Shown here piece after piece: positions 9,448 to 16,471 of a DNA stretch of 64,000 bases (position 1 is its first letter; the number at the start of each line of letters is the position of its first letter). The DNA lies in assembly GCF_007197995.1 (NCBI RefSeq), contig NZ_VKKH01000001.1, positions 434,001-498,000 on the forward strand, given 5' to 3'. The stretch is from Aliiglaciecola sp. M165. GTDB lineage: Bacteria > Pseudomonadota > Gammaproteobacteria > Enterobacterales > Alteromonadaceae. The position numbers and the translations under genes are program-made. The notes beneath the pieces were generated by a model. The model saw only the letters and a program-made list of their open reading frames with translations. It was not told the origin of the DNA and searched no databases.

Positions 9448-10032
9448 GTGAGCACTACAAATTTAAAAGTTGCACGAGGTCGCCCTAGAAAGCTTGATAG
9501 GGAAAATGGATTGGCGGCCTGTTTATTGCTTTTCCAAAAATACGGTTATGAGAATGTGTCAATCGCAGAATTATGTGAAACCTTGAATGTTCCGCCTACC
9601 AGCATTTATTCTACTTTCGGAAATAAAGAATCACTCTTTAAACTCGCCTATCAAAAATATGTTAGTAATTTTTTTGAGTCATTAGAAGACACATTATCGA
9701 AATCAAAAAATGCCTCTGAGATGTTTAGAAATGTGCTGGAATTTTCATTGGAATTCTACTTGGTTCGCAATCAAAAAATGGGTTGCTTAATGTTACAAGG
9801 ACAATCTTTTTGTAGAAATGAAAATTTGCGAGTTGAAATATTACATTCAATAGAGAGGCTAAAAGAAACGCTCAAAAATCGATTTATACAACTTGAATCA
9901 GAAAACCCGAATGAATTAACAGATGTATTGATCACTCTAATGAATGGTTTTTCTCTATCTACTCAAACGGAAGAGGATGAAGATTCCTTGTATACCTCAA
10001 TGGAGTTTTTCTGTTCGGCATTTGACTGTTAA
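9448..10032 (+). CDS. TetR/AcrR family transcriptional regulator
   Basis: 194 residues. The N-terminus ARGRPRKLDRENGL leads into the TetR helix-turn-helix, with the recognition-helix region TSIYSTFGNKESLFKLA near residues 50-65. The C-terminal ligand domain contains GCLMLQGQSF, similar in style to the AefR/NemR-like group, but the ligand is unknown. The start is a GTG with only a weak ribosome-binding site (CAGGA); no better start lies nearby. It sits alone between the hem operon and tRNA-Arg, with candidate operator palindromes upstream, so it is probably autoregulated. No adjacent efflux or reductase gene reveals a target. Confidence 0.87.
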   Translation: MSTTNLKVARGRPRKLDRENGLAACLLLFQKYGYENVSIAELCETLNVPPTSIYSTFGNKESLFKLAYQKYVSNFFESLEDTLSKSKNASEMFRNVLEFSLEFYLVRNQKMGCLMLQGQSFCRNENLRVEILHSIERLKETLKNRFIQLESENPNELTDVLITLMNGFSLSTQTEEDEDSLYTSMEFFCSAFDC

Positions 10033-10267
10033 CAGCATTAGGTGCTTGCCGTTCGTAAAAAAAATCACGGCGTATTTGCAACGCTTAAGATAGTGTTTTG
10101 AGAGGATCCAAAGATTTAGGGCATCTAAACAGCTAACTATCAAATAATATTTTTGTTTGTTAGTACTTACTTTACTATATTTTGATTCACGGCATATTCT
10201 TATAAAAATAAAAGTGGAAAATGGCTGACAATTCATTAGAATCACCGCACTTCAATCATTGAAGTAC

Positions 10268-10344
10268 GCACCCTTAGCTCAGCTGGATAGAGCGTCGCCC
10301 TCCGGAGGCGAAGGTCGCAGGTTCGAATCCTGCAGGGTGCGCCA
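10268..10344 (+). tRNA. tRNA-Arg (anticodon CCG), CCA encoded
   Basis: A complete 77-nt cloverleaf: acceptor GCACCCT/AGGGTGC with discriminator G and encoded CCA, D-arm GCTC...GAGC, anticodon stem TCGCC/GGCGA with loop CTCCGGA (anticodon CCG), and T-arm GCAGG TTCGAAT CCTGC. It reads CGG arginine codons. Its 3' end from 10312 is repeated at 12441-12476, marking it as the attachment site of the hipBA insert. A short palindrome CCATTT/AAATGG overlaps the CCA end and may aid termination. Confidence 0.97.
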
Positions 10345-10347
10345 TTT
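10312..10347 (+). repeat. Direct repeat, left copy (attachment-site-like, tRNA-Arg 3' end)
   Basis: 36 bases, from AGGTCGCAGG through the T-arm and acceptor to GCGCCATTT, are identical to 12441-12476. Allowing two mismatches the match extends left to 10304 (44 bases). The repeat covers the T-loop and 3' end of the tRNA, the region typically used as the attachment site by tyrosine integrases, and rebuilds an intact tRNA on the left side of the insert. Confidence 0.9.
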
Positions 10348-10531
10348 TTTAAATGGTCTAAAGCCGGATTTCCTCTCCGCAAAATTCCTTTTTTAAATAT
10401 GTGGCAAATGTGTAGTATGAAATGTTCTTGATACTTGCTAATAACCAATAAGGTTTTAACTAAGTTGATCCTCATTGTCGGATGATGGAGCATTCAGCCA
10501 ATAACAGGGCATGAGATAAAAAAGCTGTACG

Positions 10532-11845
10532 TTATCCTTTTAGAAAGTTCGTTATTTTGCGCAAGCAAGTCAGTGTGCGCTCGGTTAGTACCTCCCCAAC
10601 CCCCATATCAAAGAGATCATTCGCTTGCTTAAGAGAAGTATTCAGAGCGGACTCTATCTTGTTATCCAAGTAAGCCATGATGGCAAGTGTTTGATCCTCA
10701 TCTATCCCCTGCTTTTTGCCGTGCTCTGGCCAGTGCCTCGCCATAATTTCGTTCCATTTGTAGTGTGTATTCTTACTATGGACTTTCATTGCCATCTTTA
10801 TTTTTTTTGCCTGGATATTTCCTTGCCCGAAATAGGGGTAAGCACTTAACACATCATAAAAGGGCGTTAACCGGTAACCATCCTGATTTAGCGCAATGCT
10901 AAAGTTCTTTCCATGCCCATCAACCGCAGCAAGTAACCAAAATACGATTTGCACACGCAAAAATTCGAGTCTATCTTCGTATGCGTTTTTTGAGCCAGAC
11001 AGAAGCTGCATAACTTGCTGAGAACCTGGGCCACCCTTTTCCTCATACTTTGAACCACTCACTTTCCCTAATGCTTGACAGATATCCTCCTGGGGAAGTC
11101 GGAAAATAGTGTCTTCCTCGATTCTGCGATCAAATCGTTCCACCACCAGTACTCTCTGATCCTCAAACTGCGCAATTTCACAATTTGCGACAACCAAACC
11201 GAGGTTTTTCATAAACCTCTGGCAGAACCATTCGTTGTCTACACTCGAAGATAAGTCTATTCCCAAGCTTTCATGATGAAGAATGGGCGGCTTGAATATA
11301 TGCGTGGTTGGCGTTGAGCCATGCGGTCGGCACCAATTTCCTTCCCATAAGGTTAGTGCTGTCTTTTCCTGAGCACCAGCAAGAGAAATTCTGAAGTCAT
11401 CATCTGAATTCATACCCAACATTTTCTCAAGGCGAGTTTCTCTGATAATTTGTGCGACTCCACCCTCAGACAATTTCGAGAGCGACAGCGCAGGCATTTC
11501 TCCTGTTGCAGATTCTTCTGCGAATGTGAGCGCACCCACACAATCTTTTCCAACTTTGGCCAGCAAGTCGAAGGGCTTAGCACTATCTGCACCTAAACGG
11601 TCTTTCATATGCTCTCTGATAGCGCTTGTATCCGGCAGTAAGTTGTCAAAATAAGCATGAACAGCATCGCCCAATATCTCTGCTTTTTGCATGGGCAGGC
11701 TTAGGGAGATAGCACGGCCGCCCTCTACTTCTAACCACTCTGTGGCGTACTTAAAGCTCATACGCCCTTTTTTTAAATACAACTCACCTACTGGAAATCC
11801 GTTCATGGAGCAATAGAGCGTTCGAGTATGTGATTTTCGTCCCAT
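10532..11845 (-). CDS. hipA: HipA toxin, serine/threonine kinase of a type II toxin-antitoxin pair
   Basis: 437 residues, nearly the same length as E. coli HipA (440). Key kinase features align in position: the loop SLAGAQEKTA holding the autophosphorylated Ser at residue 154, the ATP-binding Lys in HIFKPP (185), the catalytic Asp in VDGHGKNFS (309) and the metal-binding Asp in FYDVLSAYP (331). HipA phosphorylates glutamyl-tRNA synthetase in E. coli, halting translation and producing persisters; the target here is not shown. All catalytic residues seem intact, so the toxin is probably functional. Its ATG shares one base with the hipB stop (TAATG), so it is translationally coupled. The module lies inside a repeat-bounded insert at tRNA-Arg. 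Confidence 0.95.
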   Translation of the reverse strand: MGRKSHTRTLYCSMNGFPVGELYLKKGRMSFKYATEWLEVEGGRAISLSLPMQKAEILGDAVHAYFDNLLPDTSAIREHMKDRLGADSAKPFDLLAKVGKDCVGALTFAEESATGEMPALSLSKLSEGGVAQIIRETRLEKMLGMNSDDDFRISLAGAQEKTALTLWEGNWCRPHGSTPTTHIFKPPILHHESLGIDLSSSVDNEWFCQRFMKNLGLVVANCEIAQFEDQRVLVVERFDRRIEEDTIFRLPQEDICQALGKVSGSKYEEKGGPGSQQVMQLLSGSKNAYEDRLEFLRVQIVFWLLAAVDGHGKNFSIALNQDGYRLTPFYDVLSAYPYFGQGNIQAKKIKMAMKVHSKNTHYKWNEIMARHWPEHGKKQGIDEDQTLAIMAYLDNKIESALNTSLKQANDLFDMGVGEVLTERTLTCLRKITNFLKG

Positions 11846-12111
11846 TAGAATCTCAGTGATTTTTTCGCGAGTGAAGTAGTCAGTATGGCCCCTTCATCTT
11901 TGGGCAGATTGCTGACCTTAAACTCCAACTCTAATGCCGCACACAGTCTGATGAGCATATCGACCGAGACTTTTTCAGGCTTGGTTTCACAGTTAGAAAT
12001 ATCTCTTTGATATACGCCTATGCGTTTTGCCAAATCGGCTTGAGTCCAGCCCTTGAGCTTTCGACTGTCCCTGATAACGGCGCTTAGGTCTTTCGGCGTG
12101 TTAATTTTCAT
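11845..12111 (-). CDS. hipB: HipB antitoxin, XRE-type DNA-binding repressor
   Basis: 88 residues, the same length as E. coli HipB. A helix-turn-helix of the Cro/C1 type covers about residues 10-65 (KGWTQADLAKRIGVYQRDISNCE with its recognition helix near 32-41). A short beta strand (LEFKVSNL), used for dimerisation in HipB, and a basic tail ending LAKKSLRF follow. It should neutralise HipA and repress the operon. Directly upstream lie five 27-bp operator-like units of the form TTTATAC-N8-GTATAAA, matching the half-site/8-bp-spacer form of the E. coli HipB operator. It is degraded by Lon in E. coli; this cannot be judged here. Confidence 0.93.
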   Translation of the reverse strand: MKINTPKDLSAVIRDSRKLKGWTQADLAKRIGVYQRDISNCETKPEKVSVDMLIRLCAALELEFKVSNLPKDEGAILTTSLAKKSLRF

Positions 12112-12119
12112 ATCAGTCT

Positions 12120-12249
12120 TTTATACACAAAAATGGATAAAATCACTTTATACTAAAATATGTATAAAGCAAGTTTATACAGATTTTGGCATAAAATTAG
12201 AATATACGAAATTTTGTATAAATTGCATTTATGCAGGATTCTATATATG
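12120..12249. promoter_or_regulatory. Array of five HipB-operator-like palindromes at 27-bp period
   Basis: Units start at 12120, 12147, 12174, 12201 and 12228. Each has the form TTTATAC-N8-GTATAAA: unit 2 is a perfect inverted repeat, unit 1 ends GGATAAA, unit 3 ends GCATAAA, unit 4 begins AATATAC, and unit 5 (TTTATGC...ATATATG) is degenerate. The first unit begins nine bases upstream of the hipB ATG, so the array covers the promoter region. E. coli HipB binds TATCC-N8-GGATA sites, and the same 8-bp spacer here makes HipB the natural ligand. Assignment is by inference; the sequence pattern itself is exact. Confidence 0.85.
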
Positions 12250-12253
12250 ACGA

Positions 12254-12327
12254 TTAAATTGGTCGATAGTGAAGCCACTTCTTTAACCCAAATGTGACCA
12301 AGACCGATTTAACCGGCCTTAAGTGGC
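12254..12327. repeat. Two interlocked inverted repeats inside the tRNA insert
   Basis: TTAAATTGGTC (12254-12264) pairs with GACCGATTTAA (12302-12312) at 10 of 11 positions, and GCCACTT (12274-12280) pairs with AAGTGGC (12321-12327). The pairs interlock rather than nest. They lie in a non-coding stretch between the hipB operators and the right repeat, where recombinase arm sites or a structured element might sit. Function unknown. Confidence 0.4.
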
Positions 12328-12440
12328 GATTTTAGACATACGCTAAATAAATCGTAACTTACTGTAATTACTATTTTTATGCGGTTTTCGCCATTTCATC
12401 CCTAGCTAAAACATTTCGCTGGGGTGCTGTGAGGAGGCAG

Positions 12441-12476
12441 AGGTCGCAGGTTCGAATCCTGCAGGGTGCGCCATTT
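12441..12476 (+). repeat. Direct repeat, right copy (attachment-site-like, tRNA-Arg 3' fragment)
   Basis: An exact 36-base copy of the tRNA-Arg 3' end (T-arm, acceptor 3' strand, CCA and ATTT), preceded by a partial match to the anticodon stem (GGAGGC at 12433-12438). It lacks the 5' half of a tRNA and cannot be a gene. It marks the right boundary of a 2,129-base segment that carries only hipBA. Confidence 0.9.
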
Positions 12477-12857
12477 ATTTCAATCTTGACTGTTGCTATT
12501 GTCTAAAACTAGATTTTCTACGCGTATTGAATCACCACTAATTTCCTAGATACACCCGAATTAAATATATTTACCGTTTCACTCTGCCACTAAGATTTTG
12601 GGCGACTTTTTTGAAATGGCTTTGATTCTAGCTAGATCTCCCTAATCTCATATGATTCAACTCGACTGTTTTTTAGCCAGTGTGTGTTGAAGCGTTCCCG
12701 TGATGTGAAAACCACAGCGGCAATCCACCAAAATTAGGAAACATTCAGAATTATGCATTCAAAATAGTTTGCTTTAAAAATTATCTTGGCCCTATGCTAA
12801 CCTTGAACATACGCAGAGAATGATGTGGCTGCATCGCAAGCGAGGCTGATTAAAACT
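12477..12857. other. Intergenic stretch right of the insert
   Basis: No coding region, RNA gene or repeat is recognisable. A possible promoter for the next gene is TTGCTT (12769-12774), an 18-base spacer and TATGCT (12793-12798), which fits sigma-70 moderately well. Confidence 0.4.
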
Positions 12858-14114
12858 ATGAAAACACTGATTCGGTATTCTCATACCTTGACGACTTTTT
12901 GCGTTTTGTCGTTACTTTCATGGGGTTCAACTGCAAGGCAACAAGATCCTACTGATATTCTTGTTAGCGAAATTCAAACACACTCTTATGGCATTCAGTC
13001 AAAGGAGAATCGATTTGGTGGCAAAGGCTATGATTGGTTGCAAGCAAACGCGGCGAGCGCCCAATATTTTTTAATTGGTGAAGAGCACGGAATTGCAGAA
13101 AATCCATTGTTGGCAGCCCAGCTATTTGAATCTTTAGTCATTAAGGGATACCAGCATTTGGCGATCGAAGTATCTCCGCCAATGGCAAAACATTTAGACA
13201 ACACCCTGAAGAATGGCGGTATCAATGCACTTAAAGATTCATTCTCACTAGGCACTGAACCGGCTTTTTTTGGAATGGCAGAAGAAGCACTGATGCTATC
13301 GAAAATTCGCAATGCATCACTTAAACCTAACGCATTTTGGGGGCTAGATTATGAAGTAGCGGGTGACAAAGTATTGTTAAAAAGGCTGGCTGAACTGCCC
13401 AAACCAGAGCCCGTCAAACCATATGTTGCTAAATTGGTCGCTGCGTCGCAACACGCATGGCAAAAATACATGGAAACAAAGGGGCCACAATATATTTTCA
13501 GTTTTTCCGGCCAACCACAATTGGTTAAAAATGTAATGGATCATTGGCCAAATCCTCCACAAGAAGCAACGCAAATACTCAAAACATTGTACGAAACACT
13601 CGCAATTAATAGTCTTTGGGTGTCAGGAGAAGGTTATTTGTCGAATCAACGAAGAGCGCAGCTTTTTCGAGACAACTTTGCAGAGTACTGGCGCCAGGCA
13701 CCTGATGCTAAAGTGATGATTAAATTGGGAGCGTCACATGTAATGCGCGGTTTAAATATAAATAATACTTATGATGTAGGCAATTTGATCCCAGAACTTG
13801 CGACGATTAACGGCTCTAATACTTTTAGTATGTTGGTATTACCGGGAAAGGACAGTCATGTAGCAGTACTTGACCCAACACATTGGCGCTACCGCAGCGC
13901 ACCAGCGAAAGATGGATATACAAAAGGCTTGGAGCTTTTCTACACAAACATTCTTCCAAAGGGTTTCACGGTATTTGATCTAACCCCACTCAGGAAAGTT
14001 GTGTTTGCTAAGCAATACTCGGAGCTTGAATCGATTCGGAACCTCGTCATGCGCTTTGATGCACTATTGATCATGACCGGCTCCACGCCAAGTGCCCAAT
14101 GGGTAGAGCACTAG
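12858..14114 (+). CDS. Secreted protein of the Tiki/ChaN/erythromycin-esterase-like fold
   Basis: 418 residues from the ATG at 12858, which begins a signal peptide (MKTLIRYSHTLTTFCVLSLL). A GTG at 12825 would add eleven residues in front of it and is less likely. The mature part shows FLIGEEHGIAENP, then LAIEVSPPMAKHL, FWGLDYEV and, late in the chain, VMIKLGASHVMRG. This spacing of acidic/His motifs is seen in the EreA/ChaN/TraB-Tiki group of metal-dependent hydrolases and haem-binding proteins. I cannot assign a substrate. It probably acts in the periplasm. It lies just right of the tRNA insert but outside the repeats. Confidence 0.6.
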   Translation: MKTLIRYSHTLTTFCVLSLLSWGSTARQQDPTDILVSEIQTHSYGIQSKENRFGGKGYDWLQANAASAQYFLIGEEHGIAENPLLAAQLFESLVIKGYQHLAIEVSPPMAKHLDNTLKNGGINALKDSFSLGTEPAFFGMAEEALMLSKIRNASLKPNAFWGLDYEVAGDKVLLKRLAELPKPEPVKPYVAKLVAASQHAWQKYMETKGPQYIFSFSGQPQLVKNVMDHWPNPPQEATQILKTLYETLAINSLWVSGEGYLSNQRRAQLFRDNFAEYWRQAPDAKVMIKLGASHVMRGLNINNTYDVGNLIPELATINGSNTFSMLVLPGKDSHVAVLDPTHWRYRSAPAKDGYTKGLELFYTNILPKGFTVFDLTPLRKVVFAKQYSELESIRNLVMRFDALLIMTGSTPSAQWVEH

Positions 14115-14119
14115 GCTGG

Positions 14120-14335
14120 TCAGCGTTCGAGCTTAAAAACTCTTTGAGAAACACAACCGGTAATCTTGATCATCCGCCGCATCGGAAATTCCTTCAAAGA
14201 TCGCAAATTGATATTTGATATCTTGCCGCTAATGACTGGATCTATTTGATGCTTTTGGTCATCCCAAGAACCCATGTTGGATATTCGGCCATAGTCACTG
14301 ACACCAGACAAATAGATTCTTCCAAACAGCTGCAT
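14120..14335 (-). CDS. Possible small open reading frame, unrecognised
   Basis: 71 codons on the minus strand, ending six bases from the stop of the convergent Tiki-like gene. The protein begins MQLFGRIYLSGVSDYGRISN and has a balanced composition, but no ribosome-binding site is visible before the ATG and a stop codon lies five codons upstream. It may be a remnant or chance frame. No family is recognised. Confidence 0.2.
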   Translation of the reverse strand: MQLFGRIYLSGVSDYGRISNMGSWDDQKHQIDPVISGKISNINLRSLKEFPMRRMIKITGCVSQRVFKLER

Positions 14336-14561
14336 TGCGAATTGTAGAAACTAAATACAAAACTATCTCCAAATTTGCTCTCCATTCGTCCCCCTCTCTT
14401 TTTGAGGAATAGCCATATTTTATTTTCATAAATATCAATAAGTTACGAACAATCAAAATCTCGACAGTAAGTTGGTACGTATAAATGTCATTATTAGCTA
14501 GCGCTATGGGCGTAACGCCGTAGCGTCTTTCATGATTAACAAAAAGCAAAAAGGAGAAATT

Positions 14562-15119
14562 ATGCCTACCACTAAACCGACAGCGGGTTCGCAATTTCCA
14601 CCCGTTTTGGTAAGAACCGAAGATAACCGCGAAGTGATGCTAGTTGAGGTCAAAAGCGATCCAGCCGAGAGTAAAAGAAATTCACACGAGTGGACTATGG
14701 TGGTAGTTTACAGAGGACAACATTGTCCTTTGTGTACAAACTTTTTGAACGCACTAGAGACTATGTCTGGAAGTTTCATGGGTATCAAGGTCAATATAAT
14801 CGCTGTCTCTGCAGACTCAGCCGAACAGCTTAAAAAGAATAAGGAAAACGATTTAGTCGTGTCTTTCCCCGTCTTTCATAGTCTGCAATTAGATGATATG
14901 CGAAATCTCGGGCTGTACATCTCGAAGCCCCGGAATGAAAACGAAACGGATCATCCTTTCGCCGAGCCCGGATTGTTTGTGTTAAACGAGAAAAACCAGA
15001 TCCAGTTAGTGGATATTTCCAACGGTCCCTTTACAAGGCCAAATATTGATCAATTATACCAAGGGCTGAAATTCGTTCGTGAAAATGGGTATCCGATTCG
15101 CGGAACGTTTACAGAGTGA
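14562..15119 (+). CDS. AhpC/TSA-like redoxin (peroxiredoxin-like)
   Basis: 185 residues from the ATG at 14562, which follows a strong AAAAAGGAGAAATT ribosome-binding site; an in-frame ATG at 14532 is less likely. The thioredoxin-fold signature VVVYRGQHCPLCTNFL carries a CxxC-type centre (CPLC) in place of the usual single peroxidatic Cys environment, followed by VNIIAVSADSAEQLKKN and PGLFVLNEKNQIQLVD. This places it in the AhpC-TSA/redoxin group that reduces peroxides or disulfides, probably cytoplasmic as no signal peptide is seen. It stands alone; a weak stem-loop AAGTCC/GGACTT with T residues at 15137-15161 may end its transcript. Confidence 0.85.
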   Translation: MPTTKPTAGSQFPPVLVRTEDNREVMLVEVKSDPAESKRNSHEWTMVVVYRGQHCPLCTNFLNALETMSGSFMGIKVNIIAVSADSAEQLKKNKENDLVVSFPVFHSLQLDDMRNLGLYISKPRNENETDHPFAEPGLFVLNEKNQIQLVDISNGPFTRPNIDQLYQGLKFVRENGYPIRGTFTE

Positions 15120-15349
15120 TCAACCGAAAATGCATGAAGTCCGCCTGTAAATTGGACTTTTCCGCGTTATAGGGGTCTGGCAAGGGCCCCTCTATACTCT
15201 GTTGATTTCAATGAGAGCTCCTGTGATCTTGAGAGGGTCAATAAATCTACAGCAAGCACCCTAAAAATAAGTCAAAGTGCAATTTACGCTGGAAACGCAG
15301 TGTGCGCTCAAACACCAACACTATCTGCTCTACAATCGTTGAAAGCTTC

Positions 15350-15778
15350 TTATTTACAGATCAGATAGACAGTAACGATAATCGCCAATGACATCAACGC
15401 GTTGATAAAATAGTACGTATAAGTAATGACTGGATTGATTTTAAATATATCAATGCTACCCACTGACAAACCAAGGGATTCAGACAATGCCTGTAATCGC
15501 CTATGACATAGGTTTATTTTATTTACATGCATTCGTACCCAAAATATCTTGAAAATTGCAAGGATACCAAAGGCAAATGCGGTTGCTGGCAATACAGTCT
15601 TCGCATTTGAATGGATAAATACTTGTGCGGTTTCGGCGGTGAGCAGCCAACCAATAATAATGATCATGGCAGCAGCTGTATTGAACTGGTATTCCGGTAA
15701 CGTTTTCAATAAGTTCTCTGCTTGCGAGTAGATAATATCGAATTCTTTTTGCTTCGTAGTTTCCATGCCCATTGCCAT
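15350..15778 (-). CDS. Small integral membrane protein, unrecognised
   Basis: 142 residues. Three hydrophobic segments are visible: AAAMIIIIGWLLTAETAQVF (about 36-55), VLPATAFAFGILAIFKIFW (about 63-82) and YFINALMSLAIIVTVYLI (about 122-140). A charged N-terminus and a basic middle loop (HVNKINLCHRRLQAL) complete it. No family is recognised. It is on the opposite strand to the redoxin and DUF2235 genes. The start is ATG at 15778; a second in-frame Met four codons on is possible. Confidence 0.6.
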   Translation of the reverse strand: MAMGMETTKQKEFDIIYSQAENLLKTLPEYQFNTAAAMIIIIGWLLTAETAQVFIHSNAKTVLPATAFAFGILAIFKIFWVRMHVNKINLCHRRLQALSESLGLSVGSIDIFKINPVITYTYYFINALMSLAIIVTVYLICK

Positions 15779-15893
15779 TTTACTCGTCGAAGTTTCATAT
15801 TACGCTGCTAAAGGGTTAGCCTCTAGTATTGTAGATATTTTGATATCAGTCATTATTGGATGTGAAATCTTCTTCGCAGAGAAAGCACAACTC

Positions 15894-16328
15894 CTAAGTA
15901 AATGATAGAGAGCTTGTTGTGTGCAAATAGGCTTGGTTGTGCTCAATCCACACAAAAGCATTTTGATCAAACTTGCGAGCAAGATTATTAGCACAATCAA
16001 AATCAAGACCTAAAATGAGAAAGCTTTCCTCATCGGGCCATTCACCTCGTGGGTCAATATTGCGGCCACTGAAAAATTCGAAACCGTGTTTTTTGATTAG
16101 TGTCATTAATTGCTCTTGGCGAGCGAGGTTTTCGATTCTTGTATGTAAGTAACTGTTAGGATTAAATGCTGTGATTATTGCGGCATGGTCAGCATTGCTA
16201 GAGCGCATCACTAAATCCAATTGTTTATTGGGAGTGTTTATTTTGAGCGATATTGGCGGTGAGCTCTCGATTTTATAGATTGCTCCCATGTATGCGGTAA
16301 TCAAAGAATCTGACAATCTATTAGTCAC
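15894..16328 (-). CDS. DUF3293 family protein
   Basis: 144 residues. The segment AAIITAFNPNSYLHTRIEN, the GRNIDPRGEWPDEESFLILGLD stretch and the C-terminal KFDQNAFVWIEHNQ are characteristic of DUF3293, a small cytoplasmic family of unknown function. The start appears to be GTG at 16328. It lies between the small membrane protein and the divergent DUF2235 gene; whether it is functionally tied to either is unknown. Confidence 0.75.
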   Translation of the reverse strand: MTNRLSDSLITAYMGAIYKIESSPPISLKINTPNKQLDLVMRSSNADHAAIITAFNPNSYLHTRIENLARQEQLMTLIKKHGFEFFSGRNIDPRGEWPDEESFLILGLDFDCANNLARKFDQNAFVWIEHNQAYLHTTSSLSFT

Positions 16329-16471
16329 GCTAATCTCATTTATTCACGTCTTCTAACTTCTGGACTGATCGTTGTGTAAAGGCTCTGCTATTCACCTTTG
16401 ATTTTAACTAATTATGCTCTACGTTTAATGACAATAGCAGATCGCAAATATTTTACATAAGGAAGCAGATC

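Noticed and set aside
12120-12249. Short tandem repeats that might be a CRISPR array
   Set aside because: The 27-bp units are contiguous with no separate spacers, are themselves palindromic operators and have no cas genes nearby.
12053-12250. A 65-codon plus-strand frame with a repeating 9-residue pattern (YTxxxIK-type) in the hipB upstream region
   Set aside because: The repetition comes from the 27-bp operator array (27 bases are nine codons); the frame overlaps hipB in antisense and has no ribosome-binding site.
12433-12476. Second tRNA-Arg gene
   Set aside because: Only the 3' half of the tRNA is present; there is no D-arm or 5' acceptor strand. It is an attachment-site duplicate.
15137-15161. 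Rho-independent terminator after the redoxin gene
   Set aside because: The stem is only six base pairs with an 11-base loop and few T residues; mentioned in the redoxin entry but too weak for its own call.
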